DNA of 64,000 bases from NCBI GenBank assembly GCA_964652195.1, contig CAZZBB010000070.1, forward strand, positions 62,001 through 126,000, read 5' to 3'. Origin of the DNA: MSPOR6 sp964652195 (GTDB lineage Bacteria; Poribacteria; WGA-4E; WGA-3G). Shown piece by piece: positions 1 through 8,965 of this stretch (position 1 is its first letter; each line of letters starts with the position of its first letter). The position numbers were made by a program, and so were the translations under genes. Under the pieces are notes generated by a model. The model saw nothing but the letters and a program-made list of their open reading frames with translations. It did no database searches and was not told where the DNA came from.

Positions 1-1
1 G

Positions 2-724
2 ATGAAAAAAGAGGATTCTGAAATCTCTGTGTCCTTCAAATGTTCCGAGACCTTAAACGAATTAGATGATGATATACAAGTTTTTGATAAGATATTGATT
101 GCTGCGGGGCGATTACCAAATATAGAGGGATTGAAACTTGATGAGATTGGTGTGCATGTAGATAAAAAGGGAATTGTGGTTAATCAGAAACTTCAGACAC
201 ATGTTAAGAATGTCTATGCTGCTGGAGATGTAATTGGAGAGTATTTATTTACACATGTGGCAGCATATCAAGCACAATTGCTTGTTAGAAATTTCTTATT
301 ACCTTGGTCACATAAGATAGATTATTCCGTTGTACCGTGGACAACATTTTCTGATCCAGAAGTTGCTCGATGTGGGTTAACAGAGGAGGAAGCGCGTGAG
401 AAACATGGTGATGTTGATGTTTTTCTTTTATCTCAAACCGATGTTGATAGAGCGGTTGCTGATGGCGAAACTAAAGGATTTACTAAAGTAATTACAAGTA
501 AATGGTTAGGGAAGATATTAGGAGTACATATTGTAGGTACGAATGCTGGGGAGGTAATCCACGAGTATGTTTTGGCGATGCAACAAGGTATACCATTGAG
601 AAAGTTATCTGGGATGATGCATGTGTATCCTACTTATTCGACAAGTACTTGGCGGATTGCAGCGAAATGGATATCAGAGGGAACGCTGGTTCAGACGTTG
701 CGTAGGTTGATTGGAGCAGGATAA
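2..724 (+). CDS. FAD-dependent pyridine nucleotide-disulfide oxidoreductase, C-terminal part
   Basis: The gene runs in from the left edge, so the N-terminal FAD-binding fold and redox-active disulfide are not visible. What remains is the second half of a two-dinucleotide-binding-domain flavoprotein: the end of the NAD(P) domain (ILIAAGRLPN), the FAD-contacting motif NVYAAGDVIG near residue 70, and the full dimerisation domain from about residue 105. The family's catalytic C-terminal His lies in MHVYPTYS, a form closer to mercuric-reductase-like and generic SthA/MerA-type proteins than to dihydrolipoamide dehydrogenase, where HAHPT is usual. The exact substrate cannot be named without the missing half. 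It is convergent with the degraded toxin gene that follows. Confidence 0.85.
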   Translation: MKKEDSEISVSFKCSETLNELDDDIQVFDKILIAAGRLPNIEGLKLDEIGVHVDKKGIVVNQKLQTHVKNVYAAGDVIGEYLFTHVAAYQAQLLVRNFLLPWSHKIDYSVVPWTTFSDPEVARCGLTEEEAREKHGDVDVFLLSQTDVDRAVADGETKGFTKVITSKWLGKILGVHIVGTNAGEVIHEYVLAMQQGIPLRKLSGMMHVYPTYSTSTWRIAAKWISEGTLVQTLRRLIGAG

Positions 725-747
725 TGTGTTTTTTACAATTACATAGA

Positions 748-1001
748 TTAATAGACGTTACTGCGGTGTCCAATGCGGTGAACAACTACTTTTCTTTTTT
801 CTCTATTGAGAGAGTAAATGATTCGATAATCCTGCATTCTTAGACTGAACTTTCCCCTATCTCTACCTTTTAATGCTTTATGTGGCCGAGTATCACAATT
901 TCACATAACTGATCCAATTTTCTGCGGACTCTCCGAGCAATTGAAATATCCAAACGCGCCAAGTCATCCTCAGCCTTTGGCGTGAATTCTAAACGGTACA
1001 T
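748..1001 (-). pseudogene. RelE/ParE-family toxin with a one-base frameshift
   Basis: Translation from the ATG at 1001 gives MYRLEFTPKAEDDLARLD and then runs to an early stop. Restoring one T in the TTT at 899-901 (GAAATTG to GAAAATTG on the coding strand) joins it to KALKGRDRGKFSLRMQDYRI and HRIGHRSNVY, the conserved core and C-terminus of RelE/ParE-type mRNA interferase or gyrase toxins. Repaired length is about 84 residues, normal for the family. It starts 7 bases after the stop of the upstream gene, the classic antitoxin-then-toxin arrangement. The lesion is either a real inactivation or a base-calling error. Family assignment rests on pattern recognition; RelE versus ParE activity is not resolved. 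Confidence 0.75.
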
Positions 1002-1008
1002 TTACAGT

Positions 1009-1707
1009 CTACAACCCTAACTTTTTCGCCACGTCCTCAATTGGAATAGGTTTAATTTTCCCAGACTCGTAGTCAGCAATGCTTTTGTCAATCTCAGCAT
1101 CAATATCCGGTTTTAGTTCTAATCCTTCATCTGGATCGTAGTGGTAAGCTTCCAATGCAAGCTCAAAGAGTTCATAAGCAACAAAGAATTCTCGAAAGGC
1201 TTCATCTAACTGTTCGCGTGAAGGGTTTTGCTTGAACATAACCACAATTTCTTCGCGCAGGTTGAAGATTTCTTGTGTAACAAGTGTTCGGATAAGTTCG
1301 CAATACTCTTTGAATGGCAATTCGGAAATCTTCACCTTGGGCATCGGATCACTTTCTAAGTACCCACCCATCCGTCTGCACATCCGTTCTTCAAGGGTTG
1401 TTTTTCTATTTGCGTGGATATAATCAAGTTGACGTTTCAACTTTTTGGCAAGCGGTGTGTGCGGTTCGAGACCTTGTAGCGGGTCGTCTTCATATTCTTC
1501 AAGCCAAAAGGCGATGCTTTCGTAACCACAAAAGAATTCTCGGAACTCAGTTTCCAATTCCGCTTTGTTATCTGATAATGGTTTTACGTTGAGCAACTTA
1601 ATGAGTCGTTCACGAGCGTTAAAGAAATTGTCATGAACGAGACGCTGAAGCAATTCGTGAAATTCATTCTGGGTCATATCAACAAGTTTTTTCACAAGAC
1701 TCTCCAT
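1009..1707 (-). CDS. Probable antitoxin of the adjacent RelE-like toxin, internally duplicated
   Basis: The 232-residue acidic helical protein lies directly upstream of the RelE-like toxin in one transcription unit. It contains two copies of the same segment: about residues 12-95 and 125-215 align (EFHELLQRLVHDNFFNARER with EYCELIRTLVTQEIFNLREE, and EFREFFCGYES with AFREFFVAYEL). The C-terminal tail ESGKIKPIPIEDVAKKLGL resembles the short toxin-wrapping tails of RelB/DUF2281-type antitoxins. No DNA-binding domain is obvious, and the length is two to three times that of an ordinary RelB. The antitoxin role is inferred from position and tail; the duplicated body is unfamiliar to me. Confidence 0.6.
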   Translation of the reverse strand: MESLVKKLVDMTQNEFHELLQRLVHDNFFNARERLIKLLNVKPLSDNKAELETEFREFFCGYESIAFWLEEYEDDPLQGLEPHTPLAKKLKRQLDYIHANRKTTLEERMCRRMGGYLESDPMPKVKISELPFKEYCELIRTLVTQEIFNLREEIVVMFKQNPSREQLDEAFREFFVAYELFELALEAYHYDPDEGLELKPDIDAEIDKSIADYESGKIKPIPIEDVAKKLGL

Positions 1708-2063
1708 TCATGTGTTGAAACTACCACATATATTAACACAATCCAGAAATGCGTTCAAACGATTTTCACTCAATTTTAAGATAATGGTTTTAGATAATGG
1801 AAAAGTGTCGGAAACCACATTCAGGATGGTTATGACTTATGAGGATTACTAACCTACGCATACATTCAGGGTGTTATGTGGCGCATTTTGGGAATGTGGT
1901 TCCGACTACCCTAAGGAGGCTTATGTAATAGTTAGCAATTTTTATGCCAACAAAGTATATGGAATTAGTAGTCAATTCCATAAAAAATGCCAATATTTTA
2001 TACATACTGATGAAAAAATAGACATTTATTGGTTTAATAGAGCACGCTTATTCCTAATAACGC
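1708..2063. other. Intergenic stretch without a gene
   Basis: No convincing coding sequence. It contains the long inverted repeat at 1807-1906 and a short direct repeat (AGATAATGG twice near 1780-1800). An open frame at 1871-2125 on the plus strand starts inside the inverted repeat, has no recognisable ribosome-binding site arrangement and overlaps the decayed gene on the other strand, so it was not called. Confidence 0.6.
1807..1906. repeat. Long imperfect inverted repeat
   Basis: The arms are 1807-1822 (GTCGGAAACCACATTC) and 1892-1906 (GAATGTGGTTCCGAC), complementary over 15 positions with one bulged A, separated by 69 bases. It lies upstream of the antitoxin gene and downstream of the decayed Hfq-like gene. 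It could be a miniature element or transposon-end remnant, or form an RNA hairpin. No flanking target duplication was identified. Confidence 0.65.
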
Positions 2064-2506
2064 TTATTCCTCTATTGAGAATTCATATAATCCATGACGA
2101 AATACAACTACTTCTTTCTCGCTAACCAGCATATAGAGAACAGATTTGTCAAAATGCTGAATCAATCCTCTAATTGCATTTCCTGATCAAGTTACTACTC
2201 TTACCTTTGAATTACTTTCTTTTGCTTGTGAAAGAAGTGTGTCTGAAACCTGAAACCGGTTATTATTAATCTCTACTGGCTGAAGATTCTGATTTTTCAG
2301 TGGAGTTCTCTTTTTGATATATGGTTTCACTGCAGTCATATTTTCTCTCGCAAACGCAAATAATACTTCAACTTTAGGTAATGAGATTTTTGTCTTATTA
2401 TTAACTACACCCTTAAAATGGAATTTATCACATTTGATTTGGGAAGGTACTTAGTTCCATTATATGAAATGACTCGGACTGGTTCTGAAAATGATTGTTC
2501 CAACAT
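2064..2506 (-). pseudogene. Decayed gene with an Hfq-like (Sm-fold) C-terminal segment
   Basis: Read on the minus strand from the ATG at 2506, the frame gives VRVISYNGTKYLP, needs a frameshift, continues as KISLPKVEVLFAFARENM and AVKPYIKKRTPLKN, meets an in-frame TGA (a likely CGA arginine originally), and resumes as AIRGLIQHFDKSVLYML then VVVFRHGLYEF. The last part matches the pattern of the Hfq Sm1/Sm2 motifs (a GxIxxFDxxxL strand followed by Y/F-K/R-H). So the gene carries at least two lesions and is probably dead. Its stop-proximal end lies downstream of the ATPase gene in the same direction. The Hfq-like assignment is moderate: fold pattern only. Confidence 0.5.
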
Positions 2507-2518
2507 TATATCAACATT

Positions 2519-3796
2519 TCAATTCGTCTCCATTTTGGCGGGTTGAGTAGGTTCAAATGCTTGTGTTTCCGGTAGTTCCTCGTTCTGCTCAGATTTCTCA
2601 GGAGTAGAATCTGGTTGCTGTGCGTAATAACTTAAAATTGTTTTGATATCAAGCCAATGCCTTTCTACAAAGCGAAGACTTTTATCTTCATCCGCAAGCT
2701 TAAGTGGAACAATATAATCACTTGAATTGTCTGCGGAGATCAAATTGTTTTTTAACGTTTCCATCGCTTCTGGAACTTGCTTTACAAATTTTTTATATTT
2801 CGCTGAGCATTCTGGACACAATGCTAAAAACTGAGCCTGGTACTCTTTTGTAAAGTAACCTTTTAGCATCTCAACAGCATCAAAGTAATAAATTCCAGTA
2901 TGGTATTTAAAAGGCATTTCTTCTTGACATATCTGGCAAACAACCTGTCCGTTTTCATTCCTATATTGTTCTGTAAGCCATGTTTTTGGATCAATTAAAT
3001 CTTTCGAAGTCCGAACACTTCTAACTGTTTCAACATATTCTTGCTCAGGAGAATCTTCGAACTCTTCAATCACACGCTTTTCATGTCCATCAGGATCAGG
3101 TATAGTCCTAATGGGAAAGGGGGTATCTTTAGAAGTTGGTACGTATGTAAAACCATAATCAGATGATGACTGAAGGAACGATTTAATTTTTGCTTTTACT
3201 TCAGGTGGTGCCTCAATAATTGAGCTGAGAAAATCTGAAGAAACGCAAATTTCAGGTGAAACTATCTCAATTATCCTACTCCTGCTCAATGGCATACCTA
3301 GTTTATTTGCCAATTGTTCATTCTTTATGAAAGACTTAGCTAGATCGTCAATACTGATTTCACTTGGAAAGTGCATCTTGCCATTGTCATCATGTAACCA
3401 TTTTGTATTAATTAATAATTCTCCAAATGAATCTGATATTTTTTCACTTTCTTTACTCGGTTCATAATCTTTCCTTTTTGATTCCTCTACAGTACCTTTG
3501 ATACATTCAGCGTTAGGAATAGCGATTTGATTCCATATAAAGACACTTTTCTCAGACGTTAAATTGTTAATGGCATGTTCTAACCCATCAACTTGTATGT
3601 CTGGATCAAATCCTTCAAGTCCTCTTTTGTGATTACCATGTGAACTATAGATAGGAATATGACCATCTCTTTCCTTTTTTTTTCTATCGACTCGTACTGA
3701 ATCTATAATACCTAAATCAGTAAATAGCTTTTCTGCAGAAGACGGATAAACATTAAGATTGACAAAAGCACAAGAAGGGTTTCCTTCAAAATACAA
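2519..3796 (-). CDS. C-terminal part of the sacsin/Hsp90-type ATPase (-1 frame)
   Basis: This frame has no credible start of its own: it is open upstream to the A-run at 3914-3920 and continues the ATPase gene one frame back (KAQLKSTLQEIPFILAEN follows directly). Read together, the two parts make one protein of about 1085 residues. This part carries a Zn-binding pair, CQIC near residue 290 and CPEC near 328, flanked by a conserved-looking WLTEQY to KYKKFV region as in HNH/zinc-finger tails of large Hsp90-like ATPases. The last 40 residues are Pro/Glu-rich and probably disordered. It is expressed only if ribosomal or transcriptional slippage occurs, or if the frame change is a sequencing error. 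Confidence 0.75.
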   Translation of the reverse strand: MYFEGNPSCAFVNLNVYPSSAEKLFTDLGIIDSVRVDRKKKERDGHIPIYSSHGNHKRGLEGFDPDIQVDGLEHAINNLTSEKSVFIWNQIAIPNAECIKGTVEESKRKDYEPSKESEKISDSFGELLINTKWLHDDNGKMHFPSEISIDDLAKSFIKNEQLANKLGMPLSRSRIIEIVSPEICVSSDFLSSIIEAPPEVKAKIKSFLQSSSDYGFTYVPTSKDTPFPIRTIPDPDGHEKRVIEEFEDSPEQEYVETVRSVRTSKDLIDPKTWLTEQYRNENGQVVCQICQEEMPFKYHTGIYYFDAVEMLKGYFTKEYQAQFLALCPECSAKYKKFVKQVPEAMETLKNNLISADNSSDYIVPLKLADEDKSLRFVERHWLDIKTILSYYAQQPDSTPEKSEQNEELPETQAFEPTQPAKMETN

Positions 3797-3852
3797 GCGT
3801 AAATCGGGATTATCAAAATAGAGTTGAGCAGGCTTAAAGTATTTGAAGTCAT

Positions 3853-5775
3853 TTAAATCAGGATTCTCTGCAAGAATAAAAGGAATTTCTTGTAGAGTAC
3901 TCTTGAGTTGTGCTTTTTTTCTTGTGAATCAGTATCGTATGCCTTATTAATTTTGGCAAAATCCTGCAAATGCTCGTTCAATTGGATTGTAGAAGATTCC
4001 TCATCATATTTTGGAAGAATCGTCTCAATAACTTCTGCTACAATGTCGTATTCTTGAATTCCTAATGTTTTTAAGAATTCGTAGGCATCCTTATTTTGAG
4101 ATATTTCCAATTTCACTATTGGTAATGAAGTATCTGTAAATGTGCCTACAGACAAATAAGCTGTTGGAGGGAGGCCTTCTTGGGGAGGATTCACGTGTGT
4201 CCTATCTTGTAGGCGCAAAATTGGTTTGCCACGTAGAACTGCATACCTATAACGCCACAATGCAGGTTGGTCAGATAAAAACTTGTAAAATTGAATAAAC
4301 CATTCGTCAGTTTGCATCGAAAGAAAATTTTCAGATATTCTACGGGCAAACATGTCTGGTGTGACTTCCTCAATTTCAAGTAACTCGATAACAAATTTAC
4401 GAAGACTTGGTGTTCGGTCCTGTGTGATTTCAGAAGATAACCATTTAAGCTTATCATTTGGATGATAAAATAATTGTCCTAATTGTGAATGGGAAAGCAC
4501 ATTTCTAACAGCGTCTGAACGCGCTAGCACAGCGTTTTGGGCAGTTACAAAAGTATCAGCATCATTAGTAGAAAGGAATTGTTCCATTTTAAAAAGGTCA
4601 CGTACTCTCGTAAAAATGGGATAGAATAAATTATCCTTTTCATTCACTAGTTCATACAACCGGCTAGCCAAGGTTTCAAGAAATTTGACTCCTAAAAGTT
4701 TCCTTTCTTTTAAAAGAGGTAACAAGTCAGAAGTAACTATATTTGCAACGCATTTCATCAACCAGTGGTTCCAAGGGACATCCTGAATGTCTTCACGCGA
4801 ACTTGGTAAAATAAAATCAGCATTGATTAAAAATGGGAAATTTGTATCTGTACGTACAGGTAGATAAGCAAATATCTTCCCAACTGCTTTAGAATTCTGA
4901 TCCAATGGAAAAGCTATTGAAACATACCGTTTTTCTATTCCCTCACGTTTTTCGTGGGAAATATTTGAAGGTTTGTCAAAACTTTTGGTACATACCAAGA
5001 AATTTTCAGAATAAGAGAAGGGGGCACCTTGTTTTTTGCCTTCAACTATAATTTTTACTTCTGGTTCTGCAGAATAGTCTTTTAAAATGGTAAGATTGTC
5101 ACCGGAATCCGTTTCAATGCGTATCTCTTGGAGCGTAGAAAGAAAAAGAATAACTTCAGGTTCAATATCTTGGAGCATTTCATCGATTTTCTCATATCCA
5201 AAATCATTCTTCGTTAATGGGAGAATTATATGGGTGTCAGAAAAGTTTATATCATCTGGGAGGGTATCAATCCATAGAGGCACAATATAACCAAGTCCTG
5301 TTTCTTCATCACACTTTGGTAAACTGAAATAGTAACCATTTGAAAAAATATGTGGATTATCACTAACACAAAAAACAGATTTAAAACCGATTCCTTTTTC
5401 ACCTATATATCCTTGATCTTTTTTCTTAGTAGTTTCACCAACCGCACAAATGGCATTTACGTTTTCAGAGTTGAAGCCAATTTCATTATTCTGAATAATT
5501 AATGCTCCATTAGATCCTGGGGTAGAAGTTGGATCAATTTTTGTTAATTGAAAAGAAATATAGGGAGGTTGAGTATTATGCTTTTCGTATGAATTGTCTT
5601 CAGCATTCTGAATCAATTCAAAAATAAAATGGGTATGCTTATTGTAAAGATCATCAGCTAGAATCTTGATAGAATTATTTAGGCTTGTTTTTAGTTTTTC
5701 ACTTCCCTCATGAAAACCCATCCTAATTTGGCGAATATGCTCAAATTGTTCATTAGACAAAATAAATTCCTCCAA
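3853..5775 (-). CDS. Sacsin/Hsp90-type (GHKL) ATPase, N-terminal part
   Basis: The 640-residue frame opens with a GHKL ATP-binding domain: the N-box FELIQNAEDNSY (about residues 53-64; Glu activates water, Asn binds Mg) and the lid glycine motif GYIGEKGIGFKS (about 123-134). This is the sacsin/DUF3883-associated subgroup of Hsp90-like ATPases rather than HtpG. About residues 180-600 form a long region without recognised domains. The natural frame ends soon after the A7 run at 3914-3920; downstream homologous-looking sequence continues in the -1 frame. It lies 53 bases after the helicase stop, so helicase and ATPase are probably cotranscribed. Proteins of this type occur in several anti-phage gene clusters, and the helicase neighbour supports such a role, by inference. 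Confidence 0.8.
   Translation of the reverse strand: MEEFILSNEQFEHIRQIRMGFHEGSEKLKTSLNNSIKILADDLYNKHTHFIFELIQNAEDNSYEKHNTQPPYISFQLTKIDPTSTPGSNGALIIQNNEIGFNSENVNAICAVGETTKKKDQGYIGEKGIGFKSVFCVSDNPHIFSNGYYFSLPKCDEETGLGYIVPLWIDTLPDDINFSDTHIILPLTKNDFGYEKIDEMLQDIEPEVILFLSTLQEIRIETDSGDNLTILKDYSAEPEVKIIVEGKKQGAPFSYSENFLVCTKSFDKPSNISHEKREGIEKRYVSIAFPLDQNSKAVGKIFAYLPVRTDTNFPFLINADFILPSSREDIQDVPWNHWLMKCVANIVTSDLLPLLKERKLLGVKFLETLASRLYELVNEKDNLFYPIFTRVRDLFKMEQFLSTNDADTFVTAQNAVLARSDAVRNVLSHSQLGQLFYHPNDKLKWLSSEITQDRTPSLRKFVIELLEIEEVTPDMFARRISENFLSMQTDEWFIQFYKFLSDQPALWRYRYAVLRGKPILRLQDRTHVNPPQEGLPPTAYLSVGTFTDTSLPIVKLEISQNKDAYEFLKTLGIQEYDIVAEVIETILPKYDEESSTIQLNEHLQDFAKINKAYDTDSQEKKHNSRVLYKKFLLFLQRILI
3913..3920 (-). 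promoter_or_regulatory. Candidate -1 frameshift site (A AAA AAG)
   Basis: On the coding strand the codons GAA AAA AAG contain the heptamer A AAA AAG in the phase required for simultaneous tRNA slippage (the heptamer used by dnaX in Escherichia coli). A -1 shift there enters precisely the frame that continues the protein. No strong upstream Shine-Dalgarno-like stimulator is visible; downstream there is only a short GAGTACTC palindrome. A one-A deletion in a homopolymer would look identical. Confidence 0.45.
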
Positions 5776-5828
5776 ACATTGATAATTTCCATTAAATGAA
5801 ATTGCTTTTCCTTAGAAATTGTAAGAAA

Positions 5829-8800
5829 TCACATCTCTGTTTCTACTTCCAAAATACCATAAGCGACCAATTCTGTCGTAATATCCGCCTTTTCCGTACC
5901 ATCCTCCAATTCCTGAATGCGTTGATTGTAATCAGCCTCAGCATTAGCAATTTGTTGATGCCGCATCCGTTGAATGTTTGGATCCGGCACTTCCTCAATT
6001 TGCTTTTCAAGTAGTGTTACCCGTTTTTGATGACTTGTTGATAGGCTCTCCCCGCGGTATTTAACCATTTCGCGTATGTGTTCTCTATGCTTCTCACGGG
6101 CTTTCTGCCACATAGCGTGATGTCTTTCTTCCAACGCTTTCTGATCAGTTAAATTCACACCTTCACCTGTATCGTTATCTTCAGCCGTTTCAAGTAAAGG
6201 ACGAAGATGCGGTGTCAATACATCCGATGACGTGATAGGCATAAGAACCCAATCTTCTTTATTGCCGAGATACTCCCATTTGTAGATAGCAAATTGATAA
6301 CGTCCTACTGGAACTTGATTCGTCCTAACCTTCAGTTTTACAACGATTTTTCTTGTTTTGTCCAACGCCGCTGATGCTTGTTTTACCAGTGGATGGACCG
6401 GCATAATAAACACTGCTTTAGGATGCTGTGTAGCACTTTCAGCATTAAATGTTATCGTCAAATGTTGGTCTGTATTTTTTCCCTTCAACCAGTTCTCCCA
6501 CTCGCGATATACCTTTGTCCTTTCTCGAGGTAATTGCTGAAAATCTCCTAATAAAGTGTTACGTGCTTCTTGTGAAAGTCGGAGCGTCTTGCGAGACTTC
6601 TCACCGAGTATAAAATCATGCTCCGTGCCAAGTGTCTGTTGAAGATAGTGGGTGACGAGTCGCTGTATAGCTGATGGTGACAACCAAAAACTTGACGCTT
6701 CTTCTACTTCTTTCTCTATCTTTTGTTCTTTCTCTATCCTTTGTTCTGGTAGTCGAAGGCTGAAAAGGTCTAATTGTTCTGCTTCCAAGTTTTCTTCTTC
6801 TTGTCTTAATCGTATATGATTATCGGCTAACTGATCCAACTTGTTTTTTCTCTCTTCATTAGTCAACTCGTAATTTTCGACAATATCCCGTAGTTCACTT
6901 GTGATTTCACCGAGGATCTCTTCACTACCACCCAAAGCACTTTCAAAAACTCCAATCCGTGATAAACACCGTTCATAGATGTCCGCATCCACGGTATCTG
7001 GCGTGATTAGATTATAGATAGCAACACTCTCGCTCTCCTGACCTTTCCTATCGATACGACCAATGCGTTGTTCGATTTTCATCGGATTCCACGGTAGATC
7101 GTAGTTGACGATACAATCACAGAATTGGTAATCCAATCCTTCACATCCGACTTCAGAGAACAACATTAAATCGAGCGTGTCTATCTCCTCGCGAGAATTC
7201 TGAAATAAATTTCGTAGTTCTAAACGTTCTTCGTCTGGTACACCCCCGTGAATCATGCCAACGCGATATCCATCTGCTTTAAGGTGTTTGTAAAGATAGG
7301 CAAGCGTATGTCGAAAACTACTAAAAACCATGATTTTGTTATTGGGGAGATTTTGTCTGTCATGGACAATTTTTCGGAGTGCCTCCAATTTCAAATCCAC
7401 AGAATCAAGACTATTTACTTTTTCAAGAAGTGTTTGAATATGTTCCCTGATTTGTGTGATTATCTCTGGTGATGGAATTGCATCCGCAGCGTCAGCTTCT
7501 GTCCATTCTAATTCGTCAAGGTTTCGGGTCAAAATATCTTCAATGAACGGTTCAAGTCCATATAGACAACTTGCCAACTGTCGACGAAGCATTGTCATCA
7601 TGAAGTTAACACTTTGATTACCGTGAAGATTGCGAAATATTTCCGCTTTTATTTCAAGAAGTGTTTCATGGAGTTCTCTCTGTTCCTGGACCAATGGGAC
7701 TTCTACAGTATAAGGTCTACGAATGGTAAACTCTCCGATATCCCGACGACGTGTTCTGTTAATTATCCGAGAAAATGTGTGGAGTGCTTCCATGTCGGTG
7801 ATAAGTTGTACACGTTCTTCATCGGTAATCTGTTGTTTGTTAAGATGATTTCTGATACGCTTGAATTCTGGATTTTTTTCAAATATTGCTTGTCCCCATG
7901 GGGTTGCAGCTGCCTGATCAAGATGATCCCTTGCTTGTTGTTCCCAATCTCTCCCCCGAGCACGAGCCACGTCCACTGACCGATTGATAAAGGTGTTTGG
8001 TTCCGACATGTGTTCAAAACTTTCATAGTCCAAAACCAGATCAGGACGTAATACATTTAATAGGACAAACAAATCATTGTTTGCAAGTTGGATAGGCGTA
8101 GCCGTCAGGAAAACAGCTGCTTCAGCATTTTCACAGAAAAATCGGACTGCTTCGTGGTTTGCAGTGCTTTGATTTCTGATATGGTGTGCCTCATCTACAA
8201 TTACAAGATCAAAATGCGGAGGTGGATCAAGATCTAAAAGTCCTTTCCCTGACCTTCGTTTCCTACTGCCACTTGGACCAAAAAGAAGTGTATTATCTAA
8301 GAGCGAATAGGGGAGAATTACTTTTTGATATTGTTCTGGCCATACACCATCCAGATGCATCTCATTGATGCAATATCGTAAGGTTTTTCCATCCAGATGC
8401 GAAAAATCTTCATCGAACCGTTTCATCTCACGTTGCCATTTTTGTTCAGCTACCAATGGACGTGGACAGACAATAAGAACAGATTTCAGATCACCTCGCG
8501 CTTGCAACTCCCGCAAAATTAATCCTGCCTCAATAGTCTTTCCAACACCGACGCTATCGGCGATAAGTATCCTTGGACGGTCAGATTTGATAAACTTTAG
8601 AACTGGACGGTATTGATATGGGATAAAGTCAATACGTGCTGTATTCAGTGAATATAACGTTGATAAGGCAGGAGATCGGATTTGAAGTGCAGTGAGGTAT
8701 GCATGAAATTCATCACATGCAATATGCTGGGAGTCGGGTTCCTCTTGTTCCTCAATTTGTAACTGAGATATGTAGAAAGTTTGAACACTGTTATTAACAA

Positions 8801-8936
8801 AAACTCTAACACTATCTTCTGGTGTTCCCGATATTATTTCAACAATTGCCCCGCGAGTAGAGGGATTAGATTTTAAAAAGACAATTTGACCTGGAGAAAA
8901 TACTGTAGAAGAATTTAGTTCTGTTTCCATAGACAT
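5829..8936 (-). CDS. SNF2-family DEAH helicase/translocase (HepA/RapA type)
   Basis: The 1035-residue protein has the full SNF2 motor. Motif I is ADSVGVGKTIEAGLIL near residue 129, motif II is the DEAH box in VIVDEAHHIRN near 248, motif III is FLTATPIQ, and motif VI is QRIGRIDRKGQ near 626. An N-terminal extension of about 100 residues precedes the motor, and a long C-terminal part with coiled-coil character (about 670-720 and 930-1000) follows it. Helicases of this group move on double-stranded DNA and occur both as RapA-like transcription recyclers and as motors of defence islands (DISARM DrmD is one relative). The gene lies 29 bases after rtcB and 53 before the sacsin-type ATPase, all in one direction. 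ATGs at 8936 and 8930 are both possible starts after GAGG. A defence role is inferred. Confidence 0.88.
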   Translation of the reverse strand: MSMETELNSSTVFSPGQIVFLKSNPSTRGAIVEIISGTPEDSVRVFVNNSVQTFYISQLQIEEQEEPDSQHIACDEFHAYLTALQIRSPALSTLYSLNTARIDFIPYQYRPVLKFIKSDRPRILIADSVGVGKTIEAGLILRELQARGDLKSVLIVCPRPLVAEQKWQREMKRFDEDFSHLDGKTLRYCINEMHLDGVWPEQYQKVILPYSLLDNTLLFGPSGSRKRRSGKGLLDLDPPPHFDLVIVDEAHHIRNQSTANHEAVRFFCENAEAAVFLTATPIQLANNDLFVLLNVLRPDLVLDYESFEHMSEPNTFINRSVDVARARGRDWEQQARDHLDQAAATPWGQAIFEKNPEFKRIRNHLNKQQITDEERVQLITDMEALHTFSRIINRTRRRDIGEFTIRRPYTVEVPLVQEQRELHETLLEIKAEIFRNLHGNQSVNFMMTMLRRQLASCLYGLEPFIEDILTRNLDELEWTEADAADAIPSPEIITQIREHIQTLLEKVNSLDSVDLKLEALRKIVHDRQNLPNNKIMVFSSFRHTLAYLYKHLKADGYRVGMIHGGVPDEERLELRNLFQNSREEIDTLDLMLFSEVGCEGLDYQFCDCIVNYDLPWNPMKIEQRIGRIDRKGQESESVAIYNLITPDTVDADIYERCLSRIGVFESALGGSEEILGEITSELRDIVENYELTNEERKNKLDQLADNHIRLRQEEENLEAEQLDLFSLRLPEQRIEKEQKIEKEVEEASSFWLSPSAIQRLVTHYLQQTLGTEHDFILGEKSRKTLRLSQEARNTLLGDFQQLPRERTKVYREWENWLKGKNTDQHLTITFNAESATQHPKAVFIMPVHPLVKQASAALDKTRKIVVKLKVRTNQVPVGRYQFAIYKWEYLGNKEDWVLMPITSSDVLTPHLRPLLETAEDNDTGEGVNLTDQKALEERHHAMWQKAREKHREHIREMVKYRGESLSTSHQKRVTLLEKQIEEVPDPNIQRMRHQQIANAEADYNQRIQELEDGTEKADITTELVAYGILEVETEM

Positions 8937-8965
8937 TTTCCTCTTATTTGAATTTTACATGAACC

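Noticed and set aside
1871..2125. Open frame of 84 codons on the plus strand
   Set aside because: It starts inside the long inverted repeat, runs antisense to the decayed Hfq-like gene and shows no motif or family-like composition.
5829..8936. Naming the helicase region as a DISARM or BREX system
   Set aside because: Only the SNF2-type helicase resembles DrmD; no DUF1998 protein, phospholipase-D protein, PglZ or matching methyltransferase is nearby.
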